Source: Methanolobus vulcani
GTDB taxonomy: Archaea; Halobacteriota; Methanosarcinia; Methanosarcinales; Methanosarcinaceae
NCBI RefSeq assembly: GCF_006546655.1
Contig: NZ_VIAQ01000017.1
Location: forward strand, 1-64,000
Reading direction: 5' to 3'
DNA: 64,000 nucleotides
Part shown: piece by piece, positions 26,133 to 36,151 of the stretch
How the letters are laid out: each line of letters opens with the position of its first letter
Numbering within the stretch: the first letter of the stretch is position 1
Position numbers and translations under genes: made by a program
Notes under the pieces: model-generated
The model's database searches: none
Told to the model about the DNA's origin: nothing
The model's input: the letters and a program-made list of their open reading frames with translations, nothing else

Positions 26133-27233
26133 TTATTCCTTAGACTTAACATACTTCCTTGCAATAGCTACCCCTTTCCACTTTTTCTTCTCAACTCCTT
26201 TCAGACCGATCTCAGCCTTGTCTGCCTGGAAGGCCAGCTCATCGCTGAGCTTATGATAGCTGTCAAACCTTTCCTGAGATATGATGCCATCATCAACCGC
26301 TTTTCTGACGGCACAGTGGGGCTCATTGCGGTGTGTACAATCCTTGAAACGGCAATTTTGGGCAAGTTCGGCAATGTCGGAAAATGTCCTGTCGATGCCA
26401 TCGGATGAATCTCCAAGCTGTATCTCACGGATGCCAGGGTTATCGATGAATATCGTGCCATTTGGGAGAGTAAAAAGCTGTCTTACAGTGGTGGTGTGTC
26501 TTCCTTTATCATCATCTTCACGTACACTTAATGTCTTCTGGATATCGTGACCTAAAAGAGCATTGATGAGGGTGGATTTGCCAACACCTGAGGAACCGAT
26601 GAGTGCTATCGTTTCACCGGGATTCATGAAAGAGTCCAGTTCTTCTAGGTTTGCATTTGTAAGAGCACTGAGAGTTATTACCGGAACATCATCTGCGATA
26701 TCTCTTATTTCCTGTATCGTTTCTGACACATCATCCGGCAGGCTTCCGGCAAGATCGATCTTGTTAATAACAATAACAGGTCTTGCACCGGAAGAATAAA
26801 CAATTGTGAGATATCTTTCGAGTCTTCGCACGTTAAGATCGTGTCCCACTGCTGTGACAATGAAAATCGTATCAATATTTGCAGCTATCAACTGCTCTTC
26901 ACCGGACTCACCTGCAGAACCTCTAGAAAGACAGGATGTTCGTGGGAGAATGTCAACAATTGTGTATGAACCTATGTCACTCTGGTCAAGCAGTACAACA
27001 AAGTCCCCGACAACAGGCTGTTTGCCAACCTTACGCATGGCTCCTGATATTGCTGCCTGTATCTCACCATTTTCAGTAAGGATATTGAAGACCGTTTTAT
27101 GCTGGGTCGAAATCCTCCCGGGAATATAAGGGCCTTTGTAGGCTGAAAAAGCAGATTCAAGTGAAGTATTCCATCCGGGAATCATACTTTCATCTGAAGT
27201 ATTACTTTTTTTGTTCCTGTATTCATCATTCAT
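26133..27233 (-). CDS. rsgA: Ribosome small-subunit GTPase RsgA
   Basis: This is a circularly permuted GTPase that helps mature the 30S subunit in bacteria. An OB domain comes first, then the permuted GTPase motifs in the order [21 protein letters not shown], and a zinc site [14 protein letters not shown]. At 366 residues it resembles the YjeQ/EngC group. The family is mainly bacterial, so acquisition by transfer in this lineage is likely. It is a single gene. Confidence 0.93.
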   Translation of the reverse strand: MNDEYRNKKSNTSDESMIPGWNTSLESAFSAYKGPYIPGRISTQHKTVFNILTENGEIQAAISGAMRKVGKQPVVGDFVVLLDQSDIGSYTIVDILPRTSCLSRGSAGESGEEQLIAANIDTIFIVTAVGHDLNVRRLERYLTIVYSSGARPVIVINKIDLAGSLPDDVSETIQEIRDIADDVPVITLSALTNANLEELDSFMNPGETIALIGSSGVGKSTLINALLGHDIQKTLSVREDDDKGRHTTTVRQLFTLPNGTIFIDNPGIREIQLGDSSDGIDRTFSDIAELAQNCRFKDCTHRNEPHCAVRKAVDDGIISQERFDSYHKLSDELAFQADKAEIGLKGVEKKKWKGVAIARKYVKSKE

Positions 27234-27370
27234 ACCTTTTACTCAAGATACTATGATGAATAAACTTTTTGACAGGAAATAAAATAAAATATTGAGAAAA
27301 TATGAAAAGGAACACTCAGAATACAAAAAATGACGATTAAATATTCTTAAAATCAGTGAACAGATTAAAG

Positions 27371-27406
27371 AAAAACAAAAAAACAACAGAGGAGAAAATT
27401 CCCCTC
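27371..27406 (-). terminator. Terminator of the beta-helix lipoprotein gene
   Basis: On the minus strand GAGGGG pairs with CTCCTC (one G-U pair), followed by a long T-rich run. Confidence 0.55.
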
Positions 27407-27420
27407 AGTTCTTAAAAGAC

Positions 27421-28825
27421 TTACTCAAAAGCAACTCCATCTACATAAAGTGTGTAACCGTTCAACTCGATGTTGTCGGTACTTCCACTTAGTTCTGTAA
27501 CATAGCTGTCACCGGTGAGCGTCCATGTACTTGTATCATCGAGTGTTACTGAAAGCACAGAAGCTGCTGTTCCGTCTGAGTTTATTGCACCGGTATATGT
27601 TGATCCATCTGATATTGACAGGGTCATTTCAGATATTGAATCTACCATTATGTCACCTGTTGCAGTTTGGTCAACAAAGTTGACTTCGCAAACACCGCCA
27701 TTGGAACCTTCAGTTCCCCAGCCATTTAAACCATCGTTACCTGCTATCAATATAAGGTATGTATCGTCAGCAAGTGTCAGGTCAACATCGGTTAGCGTGA
27801 TAACACTCTCAGTATTTGTGACGTAGAACATGTCTCCATTATTGGAAACTAGAGATCCGCCGGTCATTGTGAATGAACTGGTTCCGACTTCTGCATCACC
27901 GGACATACTCTGGTATAGCATCACATTGTGGATGTTCTCTGAACTTTCATCGCCGTATACACCGTCCATATTTCCTGTAACATCACAATCATTGATTGTA
28001 ACGGAATTCAATCCTTCAACAACAACTGCTTCAGAAGTTTCTGCTGTAAGGGTTGCATTGCTTACTGTAACATCTGCTGTGCTGTAGATTGCAGGTGCAC
28101 CTGAGCTTCCACTGGTTGTGTATGTTCCGCCATCAACAACCATTGTTCCGCCGCCACGGTCACTGCGTATTGCAGCCTTCACTGTTGCAAAAACATCCAG
28201 GTTGGTTGCATACATTGTTCCGCCACCGGCAACTTCGATACCACCGGCATTTCCTCCGGAAACATCGATCTCAGTGTCTTCTATGTATATTGTTGCACCA
28301 TCGTATGCAAAAACACCATTGGAACCTTCAGTTGTAGCTGTAACCGAACCTCCATTTATGTAAAGGACTGAATTATCCAGTGCGAGGATTGCAGAATTCA
28401 GACCATAGAAACTTGATGCATCACTGCTTGATGCAGAACCATCTGTTTTCTCAACGGTCACATCAGTGAGTGTTGCAGTAACTTCGTCTTCAGCTCTGAT
28501 CGTATTTTCATCGTCATTTGCAGATGTGTATGTTCCTCCTTCTAGCTCTTCACCATCAGCTAAGACATATGCTCCAGTGCCGGTATCAACACTAGAAGAA
28601 CCACTGTCTCCACCAGGAGGTGTGCCCATTTCACCACCTTCCATTCCATCAGGTGGGGGTCATGTTTCCGTCCATTCCAGTTGGTGCATCTTCCATTTTT
28701 TCCATTTGTACATCCGATGAATTAGTATCACTGGATGTTTGTTCTTCCTGAGTAGTGGTACAACCGGAAGTAAGAACCACTAATACAAGAAAAACCATTA
28801 GTGTATAAATTTTAAAATTTTTCAT
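27421..28825 (-). pseudogene. Beta-helix surface lipoprotein, single frameshift near N-terminus
   Basis: From ATG 28825 the frame encodes a lipoprotein signal (VLVVLTSGCTTT) and a Ser/Thr-rich linker, then stops after GMDGNMTPT. One base fewer in the G5 run at 28655-28659 (C5 on the coding strand) would restore the reading MTPPDGMEGGEMG and join it to the 407-residue frame that starts at ATG 28644. That frame is a repetitive Gly/Thr/Ser-rich parallel beta-helix, as in adhesin-like surface proteins. The break is either a sequencing error in a homopolymer, a true mutation, or slippage switching. The mature domain itself is intact. Confidence 0.7.
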
Positions 28826-29022
28826 ACAAGTACCTTCCTATTCTCCTATTTTTTTTATTCCTTATTAGAATTAAATTAATTAGTGTACAGTTCTTTAACC
28901 TAAAATAATTAAATACATATTAAAATTGATTGAAATATGGTTGTGAGATAGGATTTACACCCTATCTCAAGGTGGTGGTATTGTGGATAGTTTACATCAA
29001 ATCGTTTTTGTTTATCTTACAA

Positions 29023-29121
29023 TCATTCTTCGGCTTTAATGTGTTTTTTAGGTAAAACAGCCTTGAGCACAACGGCTGTTGCAGCCATACAGGCCACACC
29101 TTTCAGGATCTTGTGTTTCAT
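29023..29121 (-). CDS. Small hydrophobic protein, 32 aa
   Basis: The short frame starts MKHKILKGVACMAATAVV and ends in charged residues, with one weak membrane segment. AAAGGAGG lies 7 nt before the ATG. Its start overlaps the stop of the 44-codon frame upstream (ATGA), which is typical of a real coupled pair. No family is recognised. Confidence 0.5.
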   Translation of the reverse strand: MKHKILKGVACMAATAVVLKAVLPKKHIKAEE

Positions 29122-29252
29122 TCATAGCCTCCTTTTAGTGCTTTTTTGTTATTATTGATTGGTAGCTCAGGCAACAAAACCTGCAGCAAAGCCCTGAACA
29201 TTGCAAACAATAGCAATATCGGACCCACGAATGTCATCCATGTATTTCTCAT
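29118..29252 (-). CDS. Small membrane protein, 44 aa
   Basis: This frame starts MRNTWMTFVGPILLLFAM, has one clear membrane span, and ends in a basic, polar tail. GGAGG lies 7 nt before the ATG. It overlaps the following 32-codon frame by 4 nt. It may be a small regulatory or stress membrane protein; no family is recognised. Confidence 0.5.
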   Translation of the reverse strand: MRNTWMTFVGPILLLFAMFRALLQVLLPELPINNNKKALKGGYE

Positions 29253-29490
29253 TACATTTCCTCCATCGTAATTTTGTATTTTTTATCAGATTACATTGAA
29301 CTCTGAATGTTAGTCCGAGTCAGTGTTCTTCTGACAAAAACCTGATTAGCTGACTTTAATATAAGCATACTTAACAAAAGAAGGATTTATTATGAGGTTA
29401 AATTGGAAAATAAAGCTTTATAAAAGCTTCATTTCCTCAGATATTCTTTAAAAAACTAAAAAGAATGGACAGATACCTTTAGGCATCCAT

Positions 29491-30336
29491 TCACTCAATA
29501 GCCTTCATCGCCTTACAAAATAGTACATTTTTCCCGTTCCACATATCTATCTCCGGCAACACATCATCGAAACATTCGATGTTCTCAAAACCTTCCGGCC
29601 CTAGTATCGGTTTCAGGTCATTGGAAGCAAAGAAATGTGTCCAGAAGCGATAGACATCAAAATTATCTGATTCGTCCATCACTATATGCTGATACAGTAT
29701 CACCTTCTCATCCGGATACAGGAAAGAATCAGAGAGTATCAGATATGAGCTGTCTTTCCAGAAGCCACTCTCTTCTATTTCCCATGTCCTTTGCGAGATT
29801 TTGGTTTTGAGATTATTGTCACTCAGGACATCAAAAATAAAAATCCCACCTGGTTTTAAGGCCCTGCGGACTTTCCTGATGAGCGTTTCTCTATCATGCG
29901 GTTTCAGTACACCAAAGTCTGTGAAGACCATCATCACAAGATCGTACTTATTATCCTCATTGAGTTTGAAATAGTTCAGGTTCACATATTTGATATCTAA
30001 ACATTTGTTTCTGGCCTGCTTTCTGGCATACTCAATAGAATTCTTCGAGAAATCGACACCTGTAACACTGTGTCCTCTCTCTGCAATGAGTTCGCAATAC
30101 AGACCCGGACCGCATCCGAGGTCAAGTACTGTCATCTTTTCCTTATTCACCGAATTCAAGATCCAGTCAATTGTACTCTCAATCGATGACCTTCTCCTGC
30201 TTGCCAAATCTATATCCGGATTTAAATGAATGTTCAACAACTGTTCCGAAATGTGGGCATCCGTCCACATAACCGCATTTCCTTCAGCATATAGCTGTGG
30301 TTTCTGTGTAAACTCAATAATATCTGTTAAATTCAT
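29491..30336 (-). CDS. Class I SAM-dependent methyltransferase
   Basis: This 281-residue enzyme has the SAM-binding motif VLDLGCGPGLYCELIAERG, the acidic SVTGVDFS after strand 2, and LKPGGIFIFDVLS. The substrate cannot be read from the sequence. AAGGAGG precedes the ATG. It stands alone. Confidence 0.88.
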   Translation of the reverse strand: MNLTDIIEFTQKPQLYAEGNAVMWTDAHISEQLLNIHLNPDIDLASRRRSSIESTIDWILNSVNKEKMTVLDLGCGPGLYCELIAERGHSVTGVDFSKNSIEYARKQARNKCLDIKYVNLNYFKLNEDNKYDLVMMVFTDFGVLKPHDRETLIRKVRRALKPGGIFIFDVLSDNNLKTKISQRTWEIEESGFWKDSSYLILSDSFLYPDEKVILYQHIVMDESDNFDVYRFWTHFFASNDLKPILGPEGFENIECFDDVLPEIDMWNGKNVLFCKAMKAIE

Positions 30337-30880
30337 AAGCGAGCCCTCCTTTAATGGAAAAATCCGGGACTCGAAATCTTCGATTAACCGCTAACAACTT
30401 TCAATAGAACAGGATGCTTAGTTGTTGTTCATCAGAATAGGTAGATAACGCATTTTATTAAAAATTTGTGCTGAATTTAGATCCATAATAGTTAATAAAA
30501 AAAGCTTACTGGGTAATCAGAACAGGTATTCATATAAGTTTATTTTCTGTAATATATGCTTCAGGATGCTTTATGTATATACAGTTCTGTTGGATTTTTT
30601 GATTGAATGGAATATATTTTATCAAACACCTGTTGAACAATTGAGAAATTAATAAGTTAAGTCGCTTAGTTAAACCCCCTATCATAAAATTTTCTGAATC
30701 TCTCACAGAGGATTAGTTACATACATAAATAATTGTGAGGGGATACCTTATACAAGCCAATACAATAACAGATTTTATATATTATTGGATAATATATTGT
30801 TCAGATTATGCACAATAATAATTACAATTACATTTGCATGAATACATTACATTGACAACTGGCTAATAGGGGAGATGTTG
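30337..30880. other. Intergenic region without a recognised gene
   Basis: About 540 nt of A/T-rich DNA. I see only possible promoter elements for the HPt gene (TTTTATATATTATTGG near 30774-30789) and no convincing ORF or RNA. Confidence 0.5.
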
Positions 30881-31267
30881 ATGCAAACTGAAAAAACTGA
30901 AAATTCATCTTTAACAGCTGATCAAACACACACAGAGCCATTAATATTTGATAGAGAAGCTCTCTTCAGGCAAACCCAGAATAACGTAAATCTTGTTCAA
31001 AAACTTATAGTAATCTATCAGGAAGAAATGTCAAAAAGTCTGAACGAACTCAGGACATATGTGCAAATAAAAGACTATGATAAAATCAGTTCCTGTGCGC
31101 ATAATGTCAAAGGAGCTTCAGCCAATATGGGATGTATGGCCCTCAGTTGTACCGCTGCAAAAATGCAGGAAGCAGCCATTAAGTGTCAATACGATACTAC
31201 ATTCAATACCCTGTCAGAGATGGAAATGCAGTATGATATCCTGTTAAATTATATTGGAGAAATCTGA
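30881..31267 (+). CDS. Histidine phosphotransfer (HPt) protein
   Basis: This 128-residue helical protein has the HPt motif SSCAHNVKGASANMG, in which the histidine accepts phosphate from a hybrid kinase or receiver domain. ATG 30881 fits the GGGGAG site; ATG 30875 is too close to it. The receiver gene starts 1 nt after its stop, so the two are surely co-transcribed and probably exchange phosphate. The kinase is not in the pair; the one at 23089 lacks a receiver domain. Confidence 0.9.
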   Translation: MQTEKTENSSLTADQTHTEPLIFDREALFRQTQNNVNLVQKLIVIYQEEMSKSLNELRTYVQIKDYDKISSCAHNVKGASANMGCMALSCTAAKMQEAAIKCQYDTTFNTLSEMEMQYDILLNYIGEI

Positions 31268-31268
31268 A

Positions 31269-31877
31269 ATGAAAATATTAGTTGCAGATGATGGCCTTAC
31301 ATCACGAACTATGCTGTCAGCAGCTATCAATGGTTGGGGACATGAGACTATTACAGCAGCCGACGGTAATGAAGTATGGGCTATCATGCAGAAAGATAAT
31401 GCTCCAAAATTACTCATACTCGACTGGATGATGCCAGGTATCAATGGTGTGGAACTGTGCAGGAAACTGCGTTCAAAAATGCCAAATGATGCTATATATA
31501 TCATTCTTTTGACATCAAAGAGCAATCCACAGGACATTGCCGAGGGACTTGAAGCAGGAGCAGACGATTATATTATCAAACCATTTGAAAATCTTGAACT
31601 CCGGGCCCGTGTCAATGTCGGAATTAGGATACTTACATTAAGCGAAGAAAAACTGGAACCTGAAAAAAACAGATGTGCCATTGATGCCATCGATGAGATA
31701 TGCCAGGAAATGGTCCAGCCCATGCAATCTGTTCTCGGTTGGTCGGAAATGCTCCTCATGGACCTTCCAGAAAGCGATATAAACTACAAAACATTGAAAA
31801 CCATAAAGGAAGGAGTGGGACAAATTGGATCACTCACCAAAAGAATAATGGCTATATCAAGTAAACAGAAAAAGTAA
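31269..31877 (+). CDS. Response regulator with degenerate histidine-kinase dimerisation tail
   Basis: The N-terminal receiver domain has ADDG, the phosphoacceptor Asp in LLILDWMMPGINGVELC, LTSKS and the KPF lysine. The tail (about residues 130-203) resembles a HisKA dimerisation helix pair (QPMQSVLGWSEMLLMDLPE, compare PLTAILGYSEIL) but has no histidine at the phosphorylation position and no ATPase domain follows. It may dimerise or bind another kinase. It is 203 residues and coupled to the HPt gene. Confidence 0.88.
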   Translation: MKILVADDGLTSRTMLSAAINGWGHETITAADGNEVWAIMQKDNAPKLLILDWMMPGINGVELCRKLRSKMPNDAIYIILLTSKSNPQDIAEGLEAGADDYIIKPFENLELRARVNVGIRILTLSEEKLEPEKNRCAIDAIDEICQEMVQPMQSVLGWSEMLLMDLPESDINYKTLKTIKEGVGQIGSLTKRIMAISSKQKK

Positions 31878-32222
31878 AACGTCTGAAAACGTCTTGCTTT
31901 TCTTTTTTCCGATACTATTTTTTCTATTATGACCATTTATTTTCTCTTTTATTTTGCATCAAGCTGTTTTTATAAGACCTGAAAATAAACTGTATAAATG
32001 CACATCATAACATGAAAATAAAATATATACAACATACAGAACTTTTATTGACTTATATAATTGCTTGAATATCGAGGATTTCTACAGAGCCTCCTGCTGA
32101 TTGAAGTTTTATATGTATGCTAGTTGTGGTTATTCAAACAAAGCTACCTTGAGGAAAATTATTTTACATGAAATAAGAACAATAAAAAAAATTAATATAC
32201 ATTGAATACTTCAAAATTTGTA

Positions 32223-34085
32223 ATGACATCAGATGAATTGCATTACCTCACACCACATGAAGTGGCCAAAAAACTCAGGGTTGAAACAAAAACTATTCAC
32301 ACATGGCTTCAGGAAGGAACCATGGACGGTTTAAAAGTGGGTAGGCTCTGGAGAATACCACGTACTCAACTGGAACAGGCAAATGATAATTGTTTTACGA
32401 ACAGTTCCGGTACTTTGAGTATTAGTGTCAAAGAGATACCACGCAACATGTGTGACTACGATAAGACCTGTGAAGAATGGACCAATGAAGTACCTGAGTA
32501 TTTCAATTTCGGATATGATGTAATAGATGCCTGGGCAAAGGAGGACCGTAACAAACTTGCAATGATCTGGGCCAATCAGAATGGTGAAGAGAAAAGATAT
32601 ACCTTCCGGGACATGATGAAGCTCTCTAACCAGGCGGCAAACATCCTTATCAAGTACGAGATCAACAAAGGTGACAGGGTCGTCCTGATGCTTCACCGCG
32701 TGCCTGAATGGTGGATCTTCGTGATAGCGCTCATAAAGCTAGGTGCTGTTGTATGCCCATGTCCGACACTTCTTACACCAAGCGACCTTCAGTACAGGAT
32801 CAATGCAGGTAAGTTCAAGATGATTATTACTGATATAGAAAATACGCCCAAGGTCGATGAGATACGTGACGAATGCCCAACGCTTAAGGAATGCATGGTC
32901 ATTGACGGAAAAGGTGACGATTGGATTAATTTCCAGTCTGAGCTCCTGTATCCTGCTCCTGTGTCCCATCATTCGGTTTCGATTCCTGCATTAACCCGTT
33001 CATCCGATCCCATGTTAATATACTTCACTTCGGGAACAACAGGCAAAGCAAAGATGGCGCTTCACAACCATGCATATCCTCTGGGTCACAGGGTCACTGC
33101 TGAATTATGGCAGGACCTGACAGAGAATGACCTGCATTTTACTTTCTCGGATACCGGATGGGCAAAATGCGCATGGGGGAAGATATTCGGACAATGGATC
33201 GCTGGTTCATGCAATCTTGTGTATGATATCAGGGGAAAGTTCGAAGCAACTGAGATCCTTCCGCTTATTGAGAAATATGAGGTTACAACTTTCTGCTGTC
33301 CACCTACAGTTTACAGAATGCTCATACTTGCCGACCTGAGCAAGTTCGATCTCAGCCAGCTCCGTCATTGTTGCAGTGCAGGTGAACCGTTGAACCCTGA
33401 AGTTATCAAGGTATGGAAAGAGGGTACGGGTCTTAACATCTATGAAGGCTATGGGCAGACCGAGACATGCTGTGCGATCGCATCATTTGCCTGTCTGGAA
33501 AATAAGGCCGGATCAATGGGAAAACCTTCTCCAGGATGGAACATTGAGCTTCATGATGAAGAGGGAAAGCCGGTAAAAAACTTTGAGGAAGGAAGAATCG
33601 CTATTTCACTTGACCCGCGTCCTTTGGGACTTCTTGTCAAATATCTCAACAATGATGAAGAGAACGCAAAGTCGTTCCAGAACGGATTTTACTACACGGG
33701 AGATAAGGCTTATATGGACGATGATGGTTATTTCTGGTTTGTTGGCCGTGATGATGATGTCATCAAGAGTTCGGGATATCGTATCGGTCCTTTCGAGGTG
33801 GAGAGTGCACTCCTTGAACATCCCGCAGTACAGGAATCTGCTGTAATAGGCTCTCCTGATAATATCCGGGGAATGATCGTTAAGGCATTTATAGTGCTGA
33901 ATGATGGTTTTGAACCTTCTGAGAAACTTATAGAGGAACTCCAGAACCATGTGAAGGCGACCACTGCACCATACAAATACCCTCGTGCCATAGAGTTTGT
34001 AAAAGAGCTGCCAAAATCCATTGGCGGCAAGATCAAGCGAAAAGAGCTCAGGGATATGGATGCTAAAAGGCTTCAGTGTGAGTAA
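32223..34085 (+). CDS. HTH domain fused to AMP-forming acyl-CoA synthetase
   Basis: Residues 8-55 form an excisionase/MerR-type helix-turn-helix (LTPHEVAKKLRVETKTIHTW, then GLKVGRLWRIPRTQLEQ). The rest is a complete AMP-forming acyl-CoA synthetase: YFTSGTTGKAKM (P-loop), GYGQTET, YTGDKAYMDDDGYFWFVGRDDDVIKSSGYR, and the catalytic lysine in KSIGGKIKRKELR. It is closest to medium-chain acyl/acetyl-CoA synthetases. ATG 32223 has no ribosome site but a TATA-like AATTAATATAC lies about 30 nt upstream, so the mRNA may be leaderless. The fusion suggests an enzyme that also binds DNA or a partner; the substrate is unknown. Confidence 0.88.
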   Translation: MTSDELHYLTPHEVAKKLRVETKTIHTWLQEGTMDGLKVGRLWRIPRTQLEQANDNCFTNSSGTLSISVKEIPRNMCDYDKTCEEWTNEVPEYFNFGYDVIDAWAKEDRNKLAMIWANQNGEEKRYTFRDMMKLSNQAANILIKYEINKGDRVVLMLHRVPEWWIFVIALIKLGAVVCPCPTLLTPSDLQYRINAGKFKMIITDIENTPKVDEIRDECPTLKECMVIDGKGDDWINFQSELLYPAPVSHHSVSIPALTRSSDPMLIYFTSGTTGKAKMALHNHAYPLGHRVTAELWQDLTENDLHFTFSDTGWAKCAWGKIFGQWIAGSCNLVYDIRGKFEATEILPLIEKYEVTTFCCPPTVYRMLILADLSKFDLSQLRHCCSAGEPLNPEVIKVWKEGTGLNIYEGYGQTETCCAIASFACLENKAGSMGKPSPGWNIELHDEEGKPVKNFEEGRIAISLDPRPLGLLVKYLNNDEENAKSFQNGFYYTGDKAYMDDDGYFWFVGRDDDVIKSSGYRIGPFEVESALLEHPAVQESAVIGSPDNIRGMIVKAFIVLNDGFEPSEKLIEELQNHVKATTAPYKYPRAIEFVKELPKSIGGKIKRKELRDMDAKRLQCE

Positions 34086-34173
34086 TAAGTATACACCATA
34101 ACAAGTCGGATGATTGTTAGAAGCAATTATGCAAGTCAATAAAAGTTCTATATGTTGTCCTGAATGGTGATTT

Positions 34174-34212
34174 AAATGGGCTTTCAACAGAGCCCATTTT
34201 TCTTTCTTTTTA
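34174..34212. terminator. Bidirectional terminator between convergent genes
   Basis: The 9-bp stem AAATGGGCT / AGCCCATTT is followed by a T-rich run on the plus strand. It separates the plus-strand synthetase from the minus-strand NosD-like gene. Confidence 0.7.
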
Positions 34213-34242
34213 ATACGGCTGAGACTAAAAAAGAAATTTATT

Positions 34243-36000
34243 CTATTTCTCTTTCCGATTCACCACAAAAAATAGTAGCATTAAAATCATGCTCGTAAAA
34301 ACTGCACCCAGGAAAGGAGAACTTTTAGTTTCACCGTTGAGCGAATTACTTTGCAGGTTATCGATGAGAACATTTTCTTCCAGGTTTTGATCCGCTATAT
34401 TGTTATTCAGGCTAGTGTTCTTGCTGGATTGTTCAACATGTATTCCATATCTATTGTTGTTTTGCGCAATATTGCTGTTAAGGATACAATTTTCAGCATC
34501 TATAAGTACAAAACCGAATTCGTTTGAACTTGCACTATTGTTTTTTACTACATTGCTATTACCTGATACCATAAACCCGGCATCAGTATTTGACTTTGCA
34601 ATATTGTTCTCTAAAACGTTGTTGTTTCCTCTGATCTTGAATCCGAAGTCCTTGTTTGAGTTTGCAATATTGTTGTTCAGTTTGCAGTTGCTGCCATCAA
34701 TAGAAAAACCATAGATATTCTTGTTATTTGAAGCGTCGTTGTAGCTAAGTACATTATTAGCGCAGTTATAAACTTCAATTCCGCCATAATTCAGGGTTAC
34801 AGTGTTGTTAATCAGCACGTTGTTGTCACAGCCCATATACAGGAAAATACCAGGTTGATTTCCTCTGGTTACGGTGTTATCAAATAACTCGTTGGAGCTT
34901 GATTCCTGAAGCCACATGCCATATAAGCTACTTTTGAAAACAATGTTGTTTATTATTTTGTTTTCATTTGAATCAATAAGAAAAACTCCAATATTATTTG
35001 TCAGATTGTTTCCTATTATCTGGCAACCCTTTACATTATCCAACCACACCCCAGCTTTATCATCTCCACTTTGATCATATACAGCTCCCCTTATTGTAAG
35101 GCCGCTAATTGTAACATTGTTTGCAGTCACGTAAAATACATTATCTTCCGTACTTTTTGCTTCCACAATCGAATTCGCAGGATCTTCCGTCGTTGACAGT
35201 ATTGCCAATTCCTTATCAACTTCTATATTTTCGGAATAAATCCCCGGATAAATGAGAATGATATCTCCATCTGTTGCATTATCCACAGCATTCTGTATAG
35301 ATGGATAATCAGCTTCTCCGCTACCACCAACTGTGAATATTGATTTATCAAATACATTGTTCTCTGCTGCATTTCTCAGAGCCTTAACATAATCTGAAGC
35401 ATAATCCGTTACTTCGGATTTATATTCCAGAAGCTCATCCGGAGTCAGTTCATACAGTACATCTTTTTCTACATCGGTGTATTCTTCTCCTGAGCTTGGA
35501 GGATATTTTATCCAATCTGAACTATAGGCAACAATAACAACTTTGCCATCTTTTGTTTTATTTGTCAGTTCCATTACGTAGTCAGTATAATTCACTTCAA
35601 TAATGCCAATAATAATTGTTTCTGTTACTGTGAAACCTGCTCTGCTATTATCAACACCCACAACCTTCCCTCCGTAGGTCCTGATCTTTTCGCTCGTAAC
35701 AGCATCTTCAGAAACGGTGGAAGTCTGATTGAGTTCCAGATGGAATTGCTGACCCAAAATATCCATAGTAACCTCTCCATCGGACACATCATCCAGAAAT
35801 ATATCGGGATTGGCTGTGACTGTCTCATAATAATTGAGGTAATCATTTTGCCTGAGTGATGAATTATTGATGTTTACCGGTTCAAATATGCTATTTGCAT
35901 TATCACTTGCATTTGCAGCTGAAAAAACTGAAAACAGCATAATACAAAAAACAGCAGCTAAAAGCAAAATTGTGGCTTTAAATATTTTCTTTGACTTCAA
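34243..36000 (-). CDS. NosD-like right-handed beta-helix surface protein
   Basis: The 585-residue protein has a signal peptide (LLLAAVFCIMLFSVFSAANA), an N-terminal domain of about 200 residues with no recognised fold, then a NosD/pectate-lyase type beta-helix with many repeats of the kind NxISxNxAxxNxxGFxxxG. A C-terminal membrane span followed by NRKEK anchors it. These proteins are common on the surface of Methanosarcinales, where carbohydrate binding or envelope roles are assumed. No copper-enzyme genes adjoin it, so a nitrous oxide role is unlikely. Confidence 0.82.
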   Translation of the reverse strand: MKSKKIFKATILLLAAVFCIMLFSVFSAANASDNANSIFEPVNINNSSLRQNDYLNYYETVTANPDIFLDDVSDGEVTMDILGQQFHLELNQTSTVSEDAVTSEKIRTYGGKVVGVDNSRAGFTVTETIIIGIIEVNYTDYVMELTNKTKDGKVVIVAYSSDWIKYPPSSGEEYTDVEKDVLYELTPDELLEYKSEVTDYASDYVKALRNAAENNVFDKSIFTVGGSGEADYPSIQNAVDNATDGDIILIYPGIYSENIEVDKELAILSTTEDPANSIVEAKSTEDNVFYVTANNVTISGLTIRGAVYDQSGDDKAGVWLDNVKGCQIIGNNLTNNIGVFLIDSNENKIINNIVFKSSLYGMWLQESSSNELFDNTVTRGNQPGIFLYMGCDNNVLINNTVTLNYGGIEVYNCANNVLSYNDASNNKNIYGFSIDGSNCKLNNNIANSNKDFGFKIRGNNNVLENNIAKSNTDAGFMVSGNSNVVKNNSASSNEFGFVLIDAENCILNSNIAQNNNRYGIHVEQSSKNTSLNNNIADQNLEENVLIDNLQSNSLNGETKSSPFLGAVFTSMILMLLFFVVNRKEK

Positions 36001-36151
36001 CTTTTCACCTTGAATTCTCGATTCAGAATCCTATTGTTTTAAAATTTATTTACAATGGATATAAATAACTAGTTTATGGCCAGAAAATCAAACTGAAAGT
36101 CCTTGTACTCTATTTCTATCAACAACACCCTTAAATACCAGATTTACTTAT

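Noticed and set aside
34243-36000. Copper chaperone NosD of nitrous oxide reductase
   Set aside because: The beta-helix matches the broad NosD-like repeat family, but no nosZ, nosF or nosY gene is near and archaeal surface proteins often show this fold.
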